Shown here piece by piece: positions 31,514 to 39,233 of a DNA stretch of 64,000 nucleotides. The translations under genes and the position numbers were made by a program. The notes under the pieces were generated by a model that saw only the letters and a program-made list of their open reading frames with translations, searched no databases and was not told the origin of the DNA. Positions within the stretch are counted from its first letter, which is position 1, and each line of letters opens with the position of its first letter. Origin of the DNA: Paractinoplanes lichenicola (GTDB lineage: Bacteria; Actinomycetota; Actinomycetes; Mycobacteriales; Micromonosporaceae); NCBI RefSeq assembly GCF_016785085.1, contig NZ_JAENHO010000001.1:372001-436000 (forward strand), given 5' to 3'.

Positions 31514-32157
31514 GGACGGTCCTGGCCGAGGACGAGCTGCTGCTCAGCGCGGGACTGGCCGAGCTGCTGGCCCGGTTCGGGTTCGCCGTGTGCGCGACCG
31601 TCGGCGACGCCGCCGGGCTGGTCGCCGCGGTCGCCGAGCACCGGCCCGGCCTGGTGGTGACCGACGTGCGGATGCCGCCGGGCTTCCGCGACGAGGGGCT
31701 GCGCGCCGCGATCACGCTGCGGGCGGACCACCCGGAGCTGGCGGTAGTGGTGCTCAGCCAGTACGTCGAGCCCGGCCTGGCCGCACGGCTGCTCGACTCG
31801 GGCTCCGGGCGCGGCGTGGGTTACCTGCTCAAGGAGCGGGTGGCCGACCTCGGCGAGTTCGAGGCGGCCCTGCGTACGGTGGCGGCGGGCGGCACGGTCG
31901 TCGACCCGGAGGTCGTCCGCCGGTTGCTGCGCCGCCGCCGCGACCCGATCGGCCGGCTGACCCCGCGCGAGCGGGAGGTGCTGGCGCTGGTCGCCGACGG
32001 CCACTCGAACACCGCGATCGCCCTGCGGCTGCACATCTCCGACACCGTGGTCGGCAAGCACATCGGCAGCGTCCTGGCCAAACTCGACCTGCCGCCCACC
32101 GACGACGTGCACCGCCGGGTGATGGCCGTCCTCACCTACCTGCGGGCGGATCAGTAG
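31504..32157 (+). CDS. LuxR/NarL-family response regulator
   Basis: A 217-residue regulator. The receiver domain has acidic pair EDE near the N-terminus, phospho-acceptor Asp in LVVTDVRMPP, and a Lys in YLLKERVAD. The C-terminal LuxR helix-turn-helix is LTPREREVLALVADGHSN followed by VVGKHIGSVLAKL. It starts inside the histidine kinase gene (10-bp overlap), and its end overlaps the convergent TM2 gene by 7 bp. The pair likely controls a membrane-related function, perhaps the nearby CPBP or TM2 protein, but no target site is visible. Confidence 0.93.
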   Translation: MPVRTVLAEDELLLSAGLAELLARFGFAVCATVGDAAGLVAAVAEHRPGLVVTDVRMPPGFRDEGLRAAITLRADHPELAVVVLSQYVEPGLAARLLDSGSGRGVGYLLKERVADLGEFEAALRTVAAGGTVVDPEVVRRLLRRRRDPIGRLTPREREVLALVADGHSNTAIALRLHISDTVVGKHIGSVLAKLDLPPTDDVHRRVMAVLTYLRADQ

Positions 32158-32468
32158 CCGGCGTTGTAGCGCTCGACGCCCCGGGCGGCCGAGATCGGGC
32201 CCACGACGAGGAAGACGATCCAGGTCACCGGGTAAGTGAACCAGCCGATGACGATGAAGGTGAGCATGAAGTTGATCCAGAAGAGGACCCAGAAGCTGAC
32301 CATGAGCGCGATGCCGGTGCCGATCCGGCCGGCGTAGAGGTTGCCGACGCCGAAGATCCCGAAGATGCCCAGGACGATCTCGAGGGCGACGGCCGTGCCG
32401 GACGAGCGCTGCGGGCGGGCCGGCACGGGGTTGTACCCGTACGGCGCTGGTTGGTAGGGATGTGTCAC
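32151..32468 (-). CDS. Small TM2-like membrane protein
   Basis: About 105 residues from a GTG at 32468, preceded by AGGA ten bases upstream. The Pro/Tyr-rich head (HPYQPAPYGYNPVPARP) is cytoplasmic; then ILGIFGIFGVGNLYAGRIGTG is the typical TM2/GYF-linked first segment with a short Gly-rich turn, followed by WVLFWINFMLTFIVIGWFT. Proteins of this type are widespread in actinomycetes with unknown function. Its 3' end overlaps the response regulator gene. Confidence 0.75.
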   Translation of the reverse strand: MTHPYQPAPYGYNPVPARPQRSSGTAVALEIVLGIFGIFGVGNLYAGRIGTGIALMVSFWVLFWINFMLTFIVIGWFTYPVTWIVFLVVGPISAARGVERYNAGY

Positions 32469-32551
32469 CGCTTCATCCTGGCCCGGGGACATTCCGGAAC
32501 CGGTCACCCGGTCAGCCGGATCACATCGCCTCTCGGCCCTGGATTCATCCC

Positions 32552-32564
32552 ATCATCCCATGAT
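32552..32564. promoter_or_regulatory. Inverted repeat before the MFS-GntR operon
   Basis: ATCAT-CCC-ATGAT lies 12 bp before the GTG of the transporter gene, whose operon ends with a GntR regulator. It is a plausible autoregulatory operator. The arms are short, so support is limited. Confidence 0.4.
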
Positions 32565-32575
32565 TTGATGGCTGG

Positions 32576-33757
32576 GTGACCACGACCGTTCAAGCCCCGC
32601 CCCGGCTGCATCGCGGCATCCTGCTCGCCGTCGCGCTGACCGCCCTCAACCTGCGCACCGCGGTGACCGGTTTCAGCGTGCTGACCGGTGAGGCCGGCGC
32701 CGACCTGCGCTTCGGGCCGGTGGTCACGGGCGCCATCGGCACGATCGTGACGGCCTGCTTCGCCGTGGCCGCGTTCGCCGCCCCGCCCGTGGCCCGCCGG
32801 CTCGGCCTGGAACGGGCGGCGGCGCTGGCGGTCACCGCCACCACCGTCGGCATCCTGCTGCGGGCCGTCGCCTGGTCGCCGGCGGTGCTGATCGTCGCCA
32901 CCGTGATCGCGTTCGCCGGGGTGGGCGCGTGCAACGTCATCCTCATCCCGATCGTGAAGCAGCACTTCCCGGAGCGGCTGCACACGGTCAGCACCATGTA
33001 CATGGTGTTGCTGCAGGTCGGGCAGCTGGCGGCGCCGCTGATCGCCGTGCCGCTGACCCACGCGTACGGGTGGCGGGTGGCCGCGGGCGGCTGGGCCGTG
33101 GTGACCGCGGTGGCGGCCGTGCTCTGGTTCGCCGTGGTTCCCCGCTCCGCTCCGGTTTCCGCACCCCCGGCGGCCGCGCCCGTCGATCGGCGCGACCCGC
33201 TCGTGCTCGGCCTGATCGGGCTGATGGCGATGACCACCCTGCACGTCTACACGCTGGTCACCTGGTTCCCGGCCATGCTGGAGGACGCCGGGCTGAGCAC
33301 GACGGCAAGCGCGCTGCTGCTGTCCTGGTTCGCCGGGCTCGGCCTGATCGCCGCCTTCGTGGTGCCCCCGCTGACGACGCGCCTGCGCAGCCCGTACCCG
33401 ATCGTCGTGGTCTGCGTGGCCCTGATGGCCGTGGGCTATGCGGGCATGCTCGCCGCCCCGGCCGCGGGCGCGTTCGTCTGGGCCACCGCCTTCGGCCTCG
33501 GGGTGAGCACCTTCCCGCTCTGCCTGACCCTGATCGGCGCCCGGGCAGCCGACCCGCAGAGCGCCTCCCGGCTCTCCGGCCTGGTGCAGGGCGTCGGCTA
33601 CGGCATCGGCTGCGTGGGCCCGCTCGCCCTGGGCGCGATCCACCAGGCCACCGGCGGCTGGACCGGCACCTACTGGCTGCTCGCGGCCACGCTGCTGATC
33701 ACGCTCGGCGCCGGCTGGGCCGCGTGCCGTCCGGTTAGGCTGCAGCGTGCCCATTGA
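32576..33757 (+). CDS. MFS transporter, CynX/NimT type
   Basis: A 393-residue transporter with twelve hydrophobic segments. LTALNLRTAVTGFSVL near the N-terminus and YGWRVAAGGWAVVTAV at the end of the first half are typical of the cyanate/2-nitroimidazole transporter group, as is GVSTFPLCLTLIGARAAD in the second half. The start is GTG at 32576. The gene overlaps the GntR gene by 11 bp, so export or import of the effector is probably controlled by that regulator. The substrate is not predictable. Confidence 0.88.
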   Translation: MTTTVQAPPRLHRGILLAVALTALNLRTAVTGFSVLTGEAGADLRFGPVVTGAIGTIVTACFAVAAFAAPPVARRLGLERAAALAVTATTVGILLRAVAWSPAVLIVATVIAFAGVGACNVILIPIVKQHFPERLHTVSTMYMVLLQVGQLAAPLIAVPLTHAYGWRVAAGGWAVVTAVAAVLWFAVVPRSAPVSAPPAAAPVDRRDPLVLGLIGLMAMTTLHVYTLVTWFPAMLEDAGLSTTASALLLSWFAGLGLIAAFVVPPLTTRLRSPYPIVVVCVALMAVGYAGMLAAPAAGAFVWATAFGLGVSTFPLCLTLIGARAADPQSASRLSGLVQGVGYGIGCVGPLALGAIHQATGGWTGTYWLLAATLLITLGAGWAACRPVRLQRAH

Positions 33758-34412
33758 TCGCGCCGGCCTCGGCACCCAGGTCACGGAGCTCTTCCGCGCC
33801 CAGATCACCGACGGCGCCTGGCCGGTCGGCAGCAAGATCCCGACCGAGCCCGAGCTGGTCGAGTGGAGCGGCGCCGGCCGCAACACGGTCCGCGAGGCGA
33901 TCGGCTCGCTGGTGCAGGCGGGCATCCTGCGGCGCGAGCAGGGCCGCGGCACCTTCGTGGTGTCCACCTCGGAGCTGCGCTCGTCGGTCACCCGGCAGGC
34001 CGCCGTCACATCCCGGCGCGACAGCCTGGAGTTGCGGCTGGCCCTCGACGCCGCCTCGGCCCGGATCGCCGCCACCCGCCGCACCCCGGCCGACACCGAT
34101 CGCCTGCGCACGCTGCTCGCCGAGCGCACGGCCGCCTGGGCCGCGGGCGACCTGCACGAGCGGGTGCGCGCCGACTCCGCCCTGCACCGCGCGGTGGTCG
34201 CCGCCACCCACAACCCGCTGCTCCAAGACGTCTACGAGGGACTGCTCGGCGTCTTCGAGGAAGTCCAACTGCACGACGTGGCCGGCGACACCGACGACCT
34301 GGCCCAGCTCCATGCCGACCTGGTCGAGGCCATCACCACCGGCGACCCCGACCGCGCCGCCACCGTCATGTCGACCCTGCTCCAACCCATGATCAACCAA
34401 GCCTCGTCGTGA
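33747..34412 (+). CDS. GntR-family regulator (FadR/FCD subfamily)
   Basis: A 221-residue regulator. The winged helix is VTELFRAQITDGAWPVGSKI, PTEPELVEWSGAGRNTVREA and GILRREQGRGTFV. The FCD effector domain follows, with RADSALHRAVVAATHN and LHADLVEAI, which holds the usual metal-binding histidines. GTG start inside the end of the transporter gene. It most likely represses the transporter operon from a site such as 32552-32564. Confidence 0.92.
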   Translation: MPIDRAGLGTQVTELFRAQITDGAWPVGSKIPTEPELVEWSGAGRNTVREAIGSLVQAGILRREQGRGTFVVSTSELRSSVTRQAAVTSRRDSLELRLALDAASARIAATRRTPADTDRLRTLLAERTAAWAAGDLHERVRADSALHRAVVAATHNPLLQDVYEGLLGVFEEVQLHDVAGDTDDLAQLHADLVEAITTGDPDRAATVMSTLLQPMINQASS

Positions 34413-34497
34413 CGAGCCGGACAACCTCGGCCGATCATCCAAACCCGGCCACCGATCATCCGACGGGACCTTCCCCCTCCCGCCGAGTAGCCGCACA

Positions 34498-34728
34498 GTG
34501 ACGGACATGCAACCCGCACAGCCGGCTATCACCGTTTTCGCCGACACCCCCAGCCCGGCGCCGAAGACGCGGCGGCGGCCCGCCCGGCACCTCCTCGCGA
34601 TCCTCGCCGGCCTGCTTGTCGGCCTCCTGGTCGGCGTGCTCGGCGAGATCGTCTCCGCCGGGCCCGCAGGCGGACACGACACGGATCAGCTCAACCGTTC
34701 ATCTACAGTGAGTCACCGATCATTCTGA
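34498..34728 (+). CDS. Small single-helix membrane protein (hypothetical)
   Basis: A 76-residue frame from a GTG at 34498. A basic linker (PKTRRRPARH) precedes one hydrophobic helix LLAILAGLLVGLLVGVLGEI and then a polar tail VSAGPAGGHDTDQLN. The 5' region contains repeated GATCATCC strings (34434, 34456), possibly regulatory. A decayed relative of the helix segment occurs at about 35498-35575, which argues that the peptide was real. Function unknown. Confidence 0.5.
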   Translation: MTDMQPAQPAITVFADTPSPAPKTRRRPARHLLAILAGLLVGLLVGVLGEIVSAGPAGGHDTDQLNRSSTVSHRSF

Positions 34729-34805
34729 TCCTCGCCCGCCCAATCGCTCAGCGTGGCCGCGTGCTCCACCCTGTGATGACCAACATGTCGAGCAGGGAAT
34801 TACCG

Positions 34806-35477
34806 ATGAGCTACCAACCCCCGCAGCCGCACGAACCGACAACGCCTGTCCCTTACAGCCCTGAGCCCTACCCGCCAGCCAGGCCCGGGCCGCCGGCTTT
34901 GCCCGGCCCGCCGGAGGGGTACGCACCGCCGGCCGGGTACAACTCGCGGGACGGATACACCCAGCCCATCGGGTACGGCCAACCGGACGGGTACGCGGCG
35001 CCGACCGGATACGGCCCGCCGGGCGGGTACGCGCAGCCGACCGGATACAGCCCGCCGAGCGGGTACGCGCAGCCGGACGGTTACCTGCCGGCGGCCACGT
35101 CCGGCTCGCCGGCCGGTTACGCACAGCCGAGCGGCTATGGGCAACCGGCCGGGTACGGTCAGCCGGCCACCTACGCGCAACCGGTCGGATACGTGCAGCC
35201 GATCCTGGTCCCCGCGCGACCGACGTCCGGTATGGCAGTCGCGAGCATGGTCCTCGGGATCATCGGCGTCCTCGGCGGCTGGTGCGCCTTCGCCGTCCCC
35301 TGCTTCCTCGCGATTCTCTTCGGGCACATCGGCCTGTCCCAGACGAGGGACGGCACCAGCGGCGGGCGCGGGATGGCGGTCACCGGTCTGGTGCTCGGCT
35401 ATGTGGCGGTCGCTCCGGCGATCATCCTGTTCTTCATGTTCGTGGCCGGCGGCCTCGGCGCGGCGGCGACGCCGTAG
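34806..35477 (+). CDS. DUF4190-type membrane protein with GY-rich repeat tail
   Basis: A 223-residue protein. The first 140 residues are a low-complexity cytoplasmic tail of hexapeptide repeats of form GY.QP./GY.PP.. The C-terminal part has two hydrophobic helices (MVLGIIGVLGGWCAFAVPCF and VLGYVAVAPAIILFFMF) joined by FGHIGLSQTRDGTSGGRGMA, typical of DUF4190. The ATG at 34806 has AGGGAA seven bases upstream. Such Pro/Gly/Tyr tails are common on actinobacterial envelope proteins; function unknown. Confidence 0.82.
   Translation: MSYQPPQPHEPTTPVPYSPEPYPPARPGPPALPGPPEGYAPPAGYNSRDGYTQPIGYGQPDGYAAPTGYGPPGGYAQPTGYSPPSGYAQPDGYLPAATSGSPAGYAQPSGYGQPAGYGQPATYAQPVGYVQPILVPARPTSGMAVASMVLGIIGVLGGWCAFAVPCFLAILFGHIGLSQTRDGTSGGRGMAVTGLVLGYVAVAPAIILFFMFVAGGLGAAATP
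34916..35200 (+). repeat. 18-bp coding repeats (GY hexapeptides)
   Basis: About 14 degenerate 18-bp units encode GY(A/G/T/S)(Q/P)P(X) in the DUF4190 gene, for example GYAQPT, GYSPPS, GYAQPD. They are diverged rather than freshly amplified. Confidence 0.8.
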
Positions 35478-35497
35478 AGCCGTCTCACCGAAGTCGT

Positions 35498-35711
35498 CGG
35501 CCGCCGCGGCACCTCCTCGTGATCCTCGTCGGCGCGCTCGGCGAGATTGTGTCGGCCGGGCCGGCCGGCGGCTAGGCACGAAGCGGCTCAGAGCCAGGCG
35601 CCGGGCCTGATGGAGGCGCTTCTGGCCGCCTTCCAGACCGGCCGGAGGTCGACGGCCGGGTGCCGGCCCGCGGGCGCCTCGCGGGGACGGATGAACGCTG
35701 AGCCAACAGTG
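35498..35711. pseudogene. Mosaic of three gene remnants
   Basis: Three fragments follow each other. About 35498-35575 matches the 34570-34665 part of the small membrane gene and still reads RHLLVILVGALGEIVSAGPAGG in pieces, ending in a stop. About 35582-35645 matches the 3' end of the TetR gene (36803-36880), minus strand. 35691-35711 matches the start of the LCAT-like gene (39234-39254): ATGAACGCTGAGCC then AC.GTG. The order equals that of the intact counterparts. No gene is expected in the 317 bp between 35477 and 35794. Confidence 0.72.
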
Positions 35712-35793
35712 CCGGATCATCCGATACGCCGGAGCGGCGGGGCGCGAGGACGCTGAGCAATGGCCCGCCCGCCCAGCCGAACGGAGACCTCCG

Positions 35794-36804
35794 ATGACGA
35801 TGATCCGCAGCTCACGCGTCTTGGTCACGGCCGTGGTGCTGGGCCTGTTGACGGTCGGCACACCCGCGCGGGCCACGCCGCCGGGGGCGAACGGCCGGAT
35901 CGCCTACAAGGGTTATCTCGACGCCGCCCGGACCACCGGGGCGATCTTCACGGTCCGGCCCGGCGGGGATGGCGTACGCCAGCTCACCCGGCCCGGCCCC
36001 GGCGTCGTCGACGACCAGCCCGACTGGTCGCCCGACGGTTCCCTGGTCGCGTTCCGGCGGTGCGCGCCCGACGAGGCGTGCGCGATCTTCACCGTACGGT
36101 CCGACGGGTCGGGGGTGCGCCGGCTCAGCCCGCCGTGCGTCCCGGGCCGGCCCTGTGCGGACGAGTCGGAGGTCGCGTTCCTGCCCGACGGCCGCCGGGT
36201 CGTCTTCACCCGGTCCAGCGGCGCGGTGCGCGAGTTCCCCGACGGCAGCAACTGGATCGAGAACTCCGACATCGTGATCCGCGACCTCACCGGCGGCAAC
36301 GCCCGGGTCGTCCTGCGCACGGCCCCCTTCTCGAGTGACAACGTCGAGGTGGTGGCCTCCCCCGACGGCCGGCGCATCGCTTTCCAGCGGGCGAATTCAC
36401 CGCTGGCCGAGCCCGCCGGGGGCATCGCCGTGTTCGTGATCGGCGCCGACGGCCGGCACCTGCGACGGGTGACACCGTGGTCGTTGCAGGCGGGCGATCA
36501 CCCCGACTGGTCCCCCGACGGCCGCTGGCTCCTGTTCCGCTCGCACGTCGACCGCGATTTCCTCGACTCCCAGCTCTACGTCGTCCGCCCCGACGGCCGC
36601 GACCTGCGTCAGGTCACCCACGTCAGCCCGGACACGATGCTGCTGTCCAGCTCGTTCTCCCCCGACGGCCGGAGCATCGTCTACGCCCGCACCGGCGCCG
36701 CCGGCCAGCCCGACATCTTCACGGCCAGCGCCGACGGCACCCACGTACGGCAGGTCACCCGCACCCCGCTCTGGGAGAGCGCCCCCGACTGGGGTCCCCG
36801 CTAG
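35794..36804 (+). CDS. Secreted TolB/PD40-type beta-propeller protein
   Basis: A 336-residue exported protein. A signal peptide (VLVTAVVLGLLTVGTPARA) is followed by GANGRIAYKG and at least five blades with the PD40 signature PDWSPDGS, LPDGRRVVF, SPDGRRIAF, PDWSPDGRWLLF, FSPDGRSIVYAR. The start ATG has GGAG seven bases upstream. Such propellers bind partners or ligands outside the cell; no enzyme is fused. Its end faces the TetR remnant gene tail to tail. Confidence 0.85.
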   Translation: MTMIRSSRVLVTAVVLGLLTVGTPARATPPGANGRIAYKGYLDAARTTGAIFTVRPGGDGVRQLTRPGPGVVDDQPDWSPDGSLVAFRRCAPDEACAIFTVRSDGSGVRRLSPPCVPGRPCADESEVAFLPDGRRVVFTRSSGAVREFPDGSNWIENSDIVIRDLTGGNARVVLRTAPFSSDNVEVVASPDGRRIAFQRANSPLAEPAGGIAVFVIGADGRHLRRVTPWSLQAGDHPDWSPDGRWLLFRSHVDRDFLDSQLYVVRPDGRDLRQVTHVSPDTMLLSSSFSPDGRSIVYARTGAAGQPDIFTASADGTHVRQVTRTPLWESAPDWGPR

Positions 36805-36808
36805 CGGC

Positions 36809-37341
36809 TCAGAGCAGGGTCTCGGCCAGGCGCCGGGCCTGGTGCAGGCGCTTCCGGTCGCCCTCCAGGCCGGCCGGGGCCATCGCACCCGCCAGCAGGA
36901 ACGACAGGCACTCGGCCGGCGCGCGGGACCAGGCGGGGTCGTCGGGCCAGATGATCGGCGAGCAGGGCGGCGGACCGTGGCGCGCCCCGGGTCGCCGACC
37001 GGCAGTTCGGCGGCGGCGTTGAGCAGCCCGCAGCCACGGAAGCCGTGTTCGTAGGCGAGGGCGGCATGGTCGGCGTAGGCGTCGAAGATCGCGAGCACCC
37101 CGGCCCGGGCGTCCTCGGAGGAGCCCAGGCGGCGGCGGTAGAGCTCGAGCCACTCCTCGTGCCGGGCCTCCAGGTAGGCCTGCACGAGCTCGGCCTTCGA
37201 GGAGAAGTTGTTGTAGAGGCTCATCTTGGCCACCCCGGCCTCGGCGGTGATCGCGTCGATGCCGGTGGCGGCGACCCCGCGGTCGTAGAAGAGCCGGGCC
37301 GCGGCCGAGAGCAGCCATTCGCGGGCGGTGATGCGGCCCAT
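36809..37341 (-). pseudogene. TetR-family regulator, frameshifted
   Basis: The N-terminal two thirds are a normal TetR protein: REWLLSAAARLFYDRGVAAT, AITAEAGVAKMSLYNNFSSK and GCGLLNAAAELPVGDPG. After RATVRR (near 36965) the frame departs into unrelated sequence that runs on to 36397, while the expected TetR end (FLLAGAMAPAGLEGD then RKRLHQARRLAETLL) appears in another frame and stops at 36809. About 30 usual residues are also missing at the junction. Either the gene is inactivated by a deletion or there is a sequencing error. Its likely target was the divergent DMT exporter, with an operator at 37357-37376. Confidence 0.75.
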
Positions 37342-37356
37342 TCGAGGCTGCCTTGA

Positions 37357-37376
37357 AGCCTCAGCTTGCTTAGGCT
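37357..37376. promoter_or_regulatory. Probable TetR operator
   Basis: AGCCTCAG-CTTG-CTTAGGCT, arms complementary except one position, in the 41-bp gap between the divergent TetR and DMT genes. It ends six bases before the exporter ATG, so binding would block its expression. Confidence 0.6.
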
Positions 37377-37382
37377 CCGGGC

Positions 37383-38309
37383 ATGGCGGTCATCTCTTCC
37401 CCGGTCCGGGCCCGGTCGAGCGGGCTCGGGCTCGCGCAGGTGTGCGCGGCCGGCGTGCTGTGGGGCACGGGCGGGCTGGCGGTGACGGTCCTGCACGAGC
37501 GCGACGGCCTGGGCGCCATGACCGTGAGCGCGTGGCGGATGCTGCTGGCCGCCGTCGCGCTGATCGGCTTCGCCGCGCTGACCCGGCGTACGGGAACCGC
37601 TCTTGACCTGCTGCGCCGGCGCCCCGGACTGACCGTGGCCGTGGGCTGCGGCACCGCGGCCTATCAGGGGCTCTATTTCGTGTCGGTGCTGCTCGTCGGG
37701 GTCAGCGTGGCGACCGTGGTCTCGCTGGGGCTGGCCCCGATCCTGGCCGCCGTCTGGGAGCACGTCCGGGCCGGCACCCGGCCCGCCCCGCGCCAGGTCG
37801 TCGTGCTGCTGGCCGCACTCGCCGGCCTCGTGCTGATCAGCGCCACCGCCGGTCACGGCACAGGCGGCGGCGACTCCCCCTATCTGGGCCTGACCCTCGC
37901 CGTGGCGGCCGGCATCACGTACGCGGCCACCACCGTGCTCGGCCACTCGCTGGCCCGGCAGACCGACCCGATCACGCTGACCACCTGCACCACCACGGCC
38001 GGCGCGCTCGCCCTCGCGCCGTTCCTGCTGATCGCCGCGATCGGCCGGGAGCCGGTGCTCGGCACGAGTCTGCCGTCACTGGCCCTGCTGGCCTATCTGG
38101 GCCTGGCCACCATGGCCCTCGCCTACGGCCTGCTCTACGCCGGGCTGCGCACCACCAGCGGCTCCGCGGCCACGATCGCCACCCTGCTCGAGCCGGTGGC
38201 GGCCGCCCTGCTCGCCGCCACCCTGCTGCACGAGCGCCTGCCCTGGCCCGCCATCGCCGGCGGGGTGTTGATCCTGGCCGCGGTCGCCGCGCTGAGACCT
38301 AGCAGTTGA
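37383..38309 (+). CDS. DMT-superfamily (EamA) transporter
   Basis: A 308-residue protein with ten predicted helices as two EamA halves. The first half begins LAQVCAAGVLWGTGGLA and includes YQGLYFVSVLLVGVSVATVV; the second begins YLGLTLAVAAGITYAATTV and ends with SAATIATLLEPVAAALLAA, the classic RhaT/EamA C-terminal signature. It probably exports a metabolite or drug. It is divergent from the damaged TetR gene and may be derepressed if that gene is inactive. Its last 11 bp overlap the convergent ThuA gene. Confidence 0.88.
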   Translation: MAVISSPVRARSSGLGLAQVCAAGVLWGTGGLAVTVLHERDGLGAMTVSAWRMLLAAVALIGFAALTRRTGTALDLLRRRPGLTVAVGCGTAAYQGLYFVSVLLVGVSVATVVSLGLAPILAAVWEHVRAGTRPAPRQVVVLLAALAGLVLISATAGHGTGGGDSPYLGLTLAVAAGITYAATTVLGHSLARQTDPITLTTCTTTAGALALAPFLLIAAIGREPVLGTSLPSLALLAYLGLATMALAYGLLYAGLRTTSGSAATIATLLEPVAAALLAATLLHERLPWPAIAGGVLILAAVAALRPSS

Positions 38310-39093
38310 ACCGGGCCACGCCGGCCGCCATCCGGATGCCGCCGAGAAGGTGGGCCAGCAGCAGCCGGTCGGAGAAGTATTCGGCCTTGTGCCCCATCGC
38401 CGTGTAAAAAGCGCGACCCCCGTCGTACGGGTGGCACCACGTGATCGGGTGGTGCGGGCCCATGCCGGGTGACCCCTCGGGCTCGCTGTAGCCGCGTGGG
38501 TCGTACGTGCGCTCGTCGACCTCGGCCAGAACCCGTACGGTGCCTCGGGGGTTGGTGCGGAAGTTGTACCACTCCTCCTCGCGCACCCAGCGGCGGGGCA
38601 GCGGCTTGGTGGCGGCCGTGTCGTGGCCGAGGACCTTCACGGTGGCCGTCTGGAACTGCGGGTTGACGCCGCCCGGGTGGTCGCGGAAGTAGGCCCCGAC
38701 CAGGCCGCCGTACCAGGCCCAGTCGTATTCGGTGTCCGAGGCGGCGTGGATGCCCGCGTAGCCGCCGCCGGCCCGGATGTACCGCTCGAACGCGCCCTGT
38801 TGGGCGTCGTCGAGCACGTCGCCGGTGGTGCTCAGCCAGATCACCACGTCGTACCGGGCCAGATTTTTGTCGGTGAAGGCCGCGGCGTCCTCGGTCGCGT
38901 CGACCCGGAAGTGGTTGCGCGCGCCGAGCTGTTTGATCGCGGCCACCCCGGCCGGGATCGAGTCGTGCCGGAAGGCCGCGGTCTTCGAGAAGACCAGGGC
39001 ACTGAATCGTGGATGTCCGGATGCCGCGGCCGGGCCGGTCGGAACGCTCAGCCCCGCCAACACCAGGATCGCGGCCAACAAAAGACGTCTCAT
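38299..39093 (-). CDS. Secreted ThuA-domain protein
   Basis: A 264-residue exported protein. A signal peptide (LLLAAILVLAGLSVPTGPAAA) precedes a ThuA/glutamine-amidotransferase-like fold: ALVFSKTAAFRHDSIPAG, VVIWLSTTGDVL, GGYAGIHAASDTEYDW, GGVNPQFQTA, HPITWCHPYDGGRAFYTAMG. ThuA proteins are linked to sugar (trehalose, glycoside) use, often as secreted carbohydrate-modifying modules, with unsettled chemistry. The start ATG has GAGGAGGGG just upstream. Confidence 0.87.
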   Translation of the reverse strand: MRRLLLAAILVLAGLSVPTGPAAASGHPRFSALVFSKTAAFRHDSIPAGVAAIKQLGARNHFRVDATEDAAAFTDKNLARYDVVIWLSTTGDVLDDAQQGAFERYIRAGGGYAGIHAASDTEYDWAWYGGLVGAYFRDHPGGVNPQFQTATVKVLGHDTAATKPLPRRWVREEEWYNFRTNPRGTVRVLAEVDERTYDPRGYSEPEGSPGMGPHHPITWCHPYDGGRAFYTAMGHKAEYFSDRLLLAHLLGGIRMAAGVARFNC

Positions 39094-39233
39094 AACCCCT
39101 CCTCAGATCGAAGGGTATGACTTTCTGCGGGCGACGAGGAAGGGCCGGCAAGTCGTTGATCCGACTCGGCGACACTCCCCCTTAGGGCGAAGGTCTATTG
39201 CGGAGCCCCGGGCGCCGCGTGACGCTGTCGGTC

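Noticed and set aside
36397..36808. Extension of the TetR frame past 36809
   Set aside because: It is antisense to the beta-propeller gene; TetR similarity stops at the frameshift and resumes in another frame.
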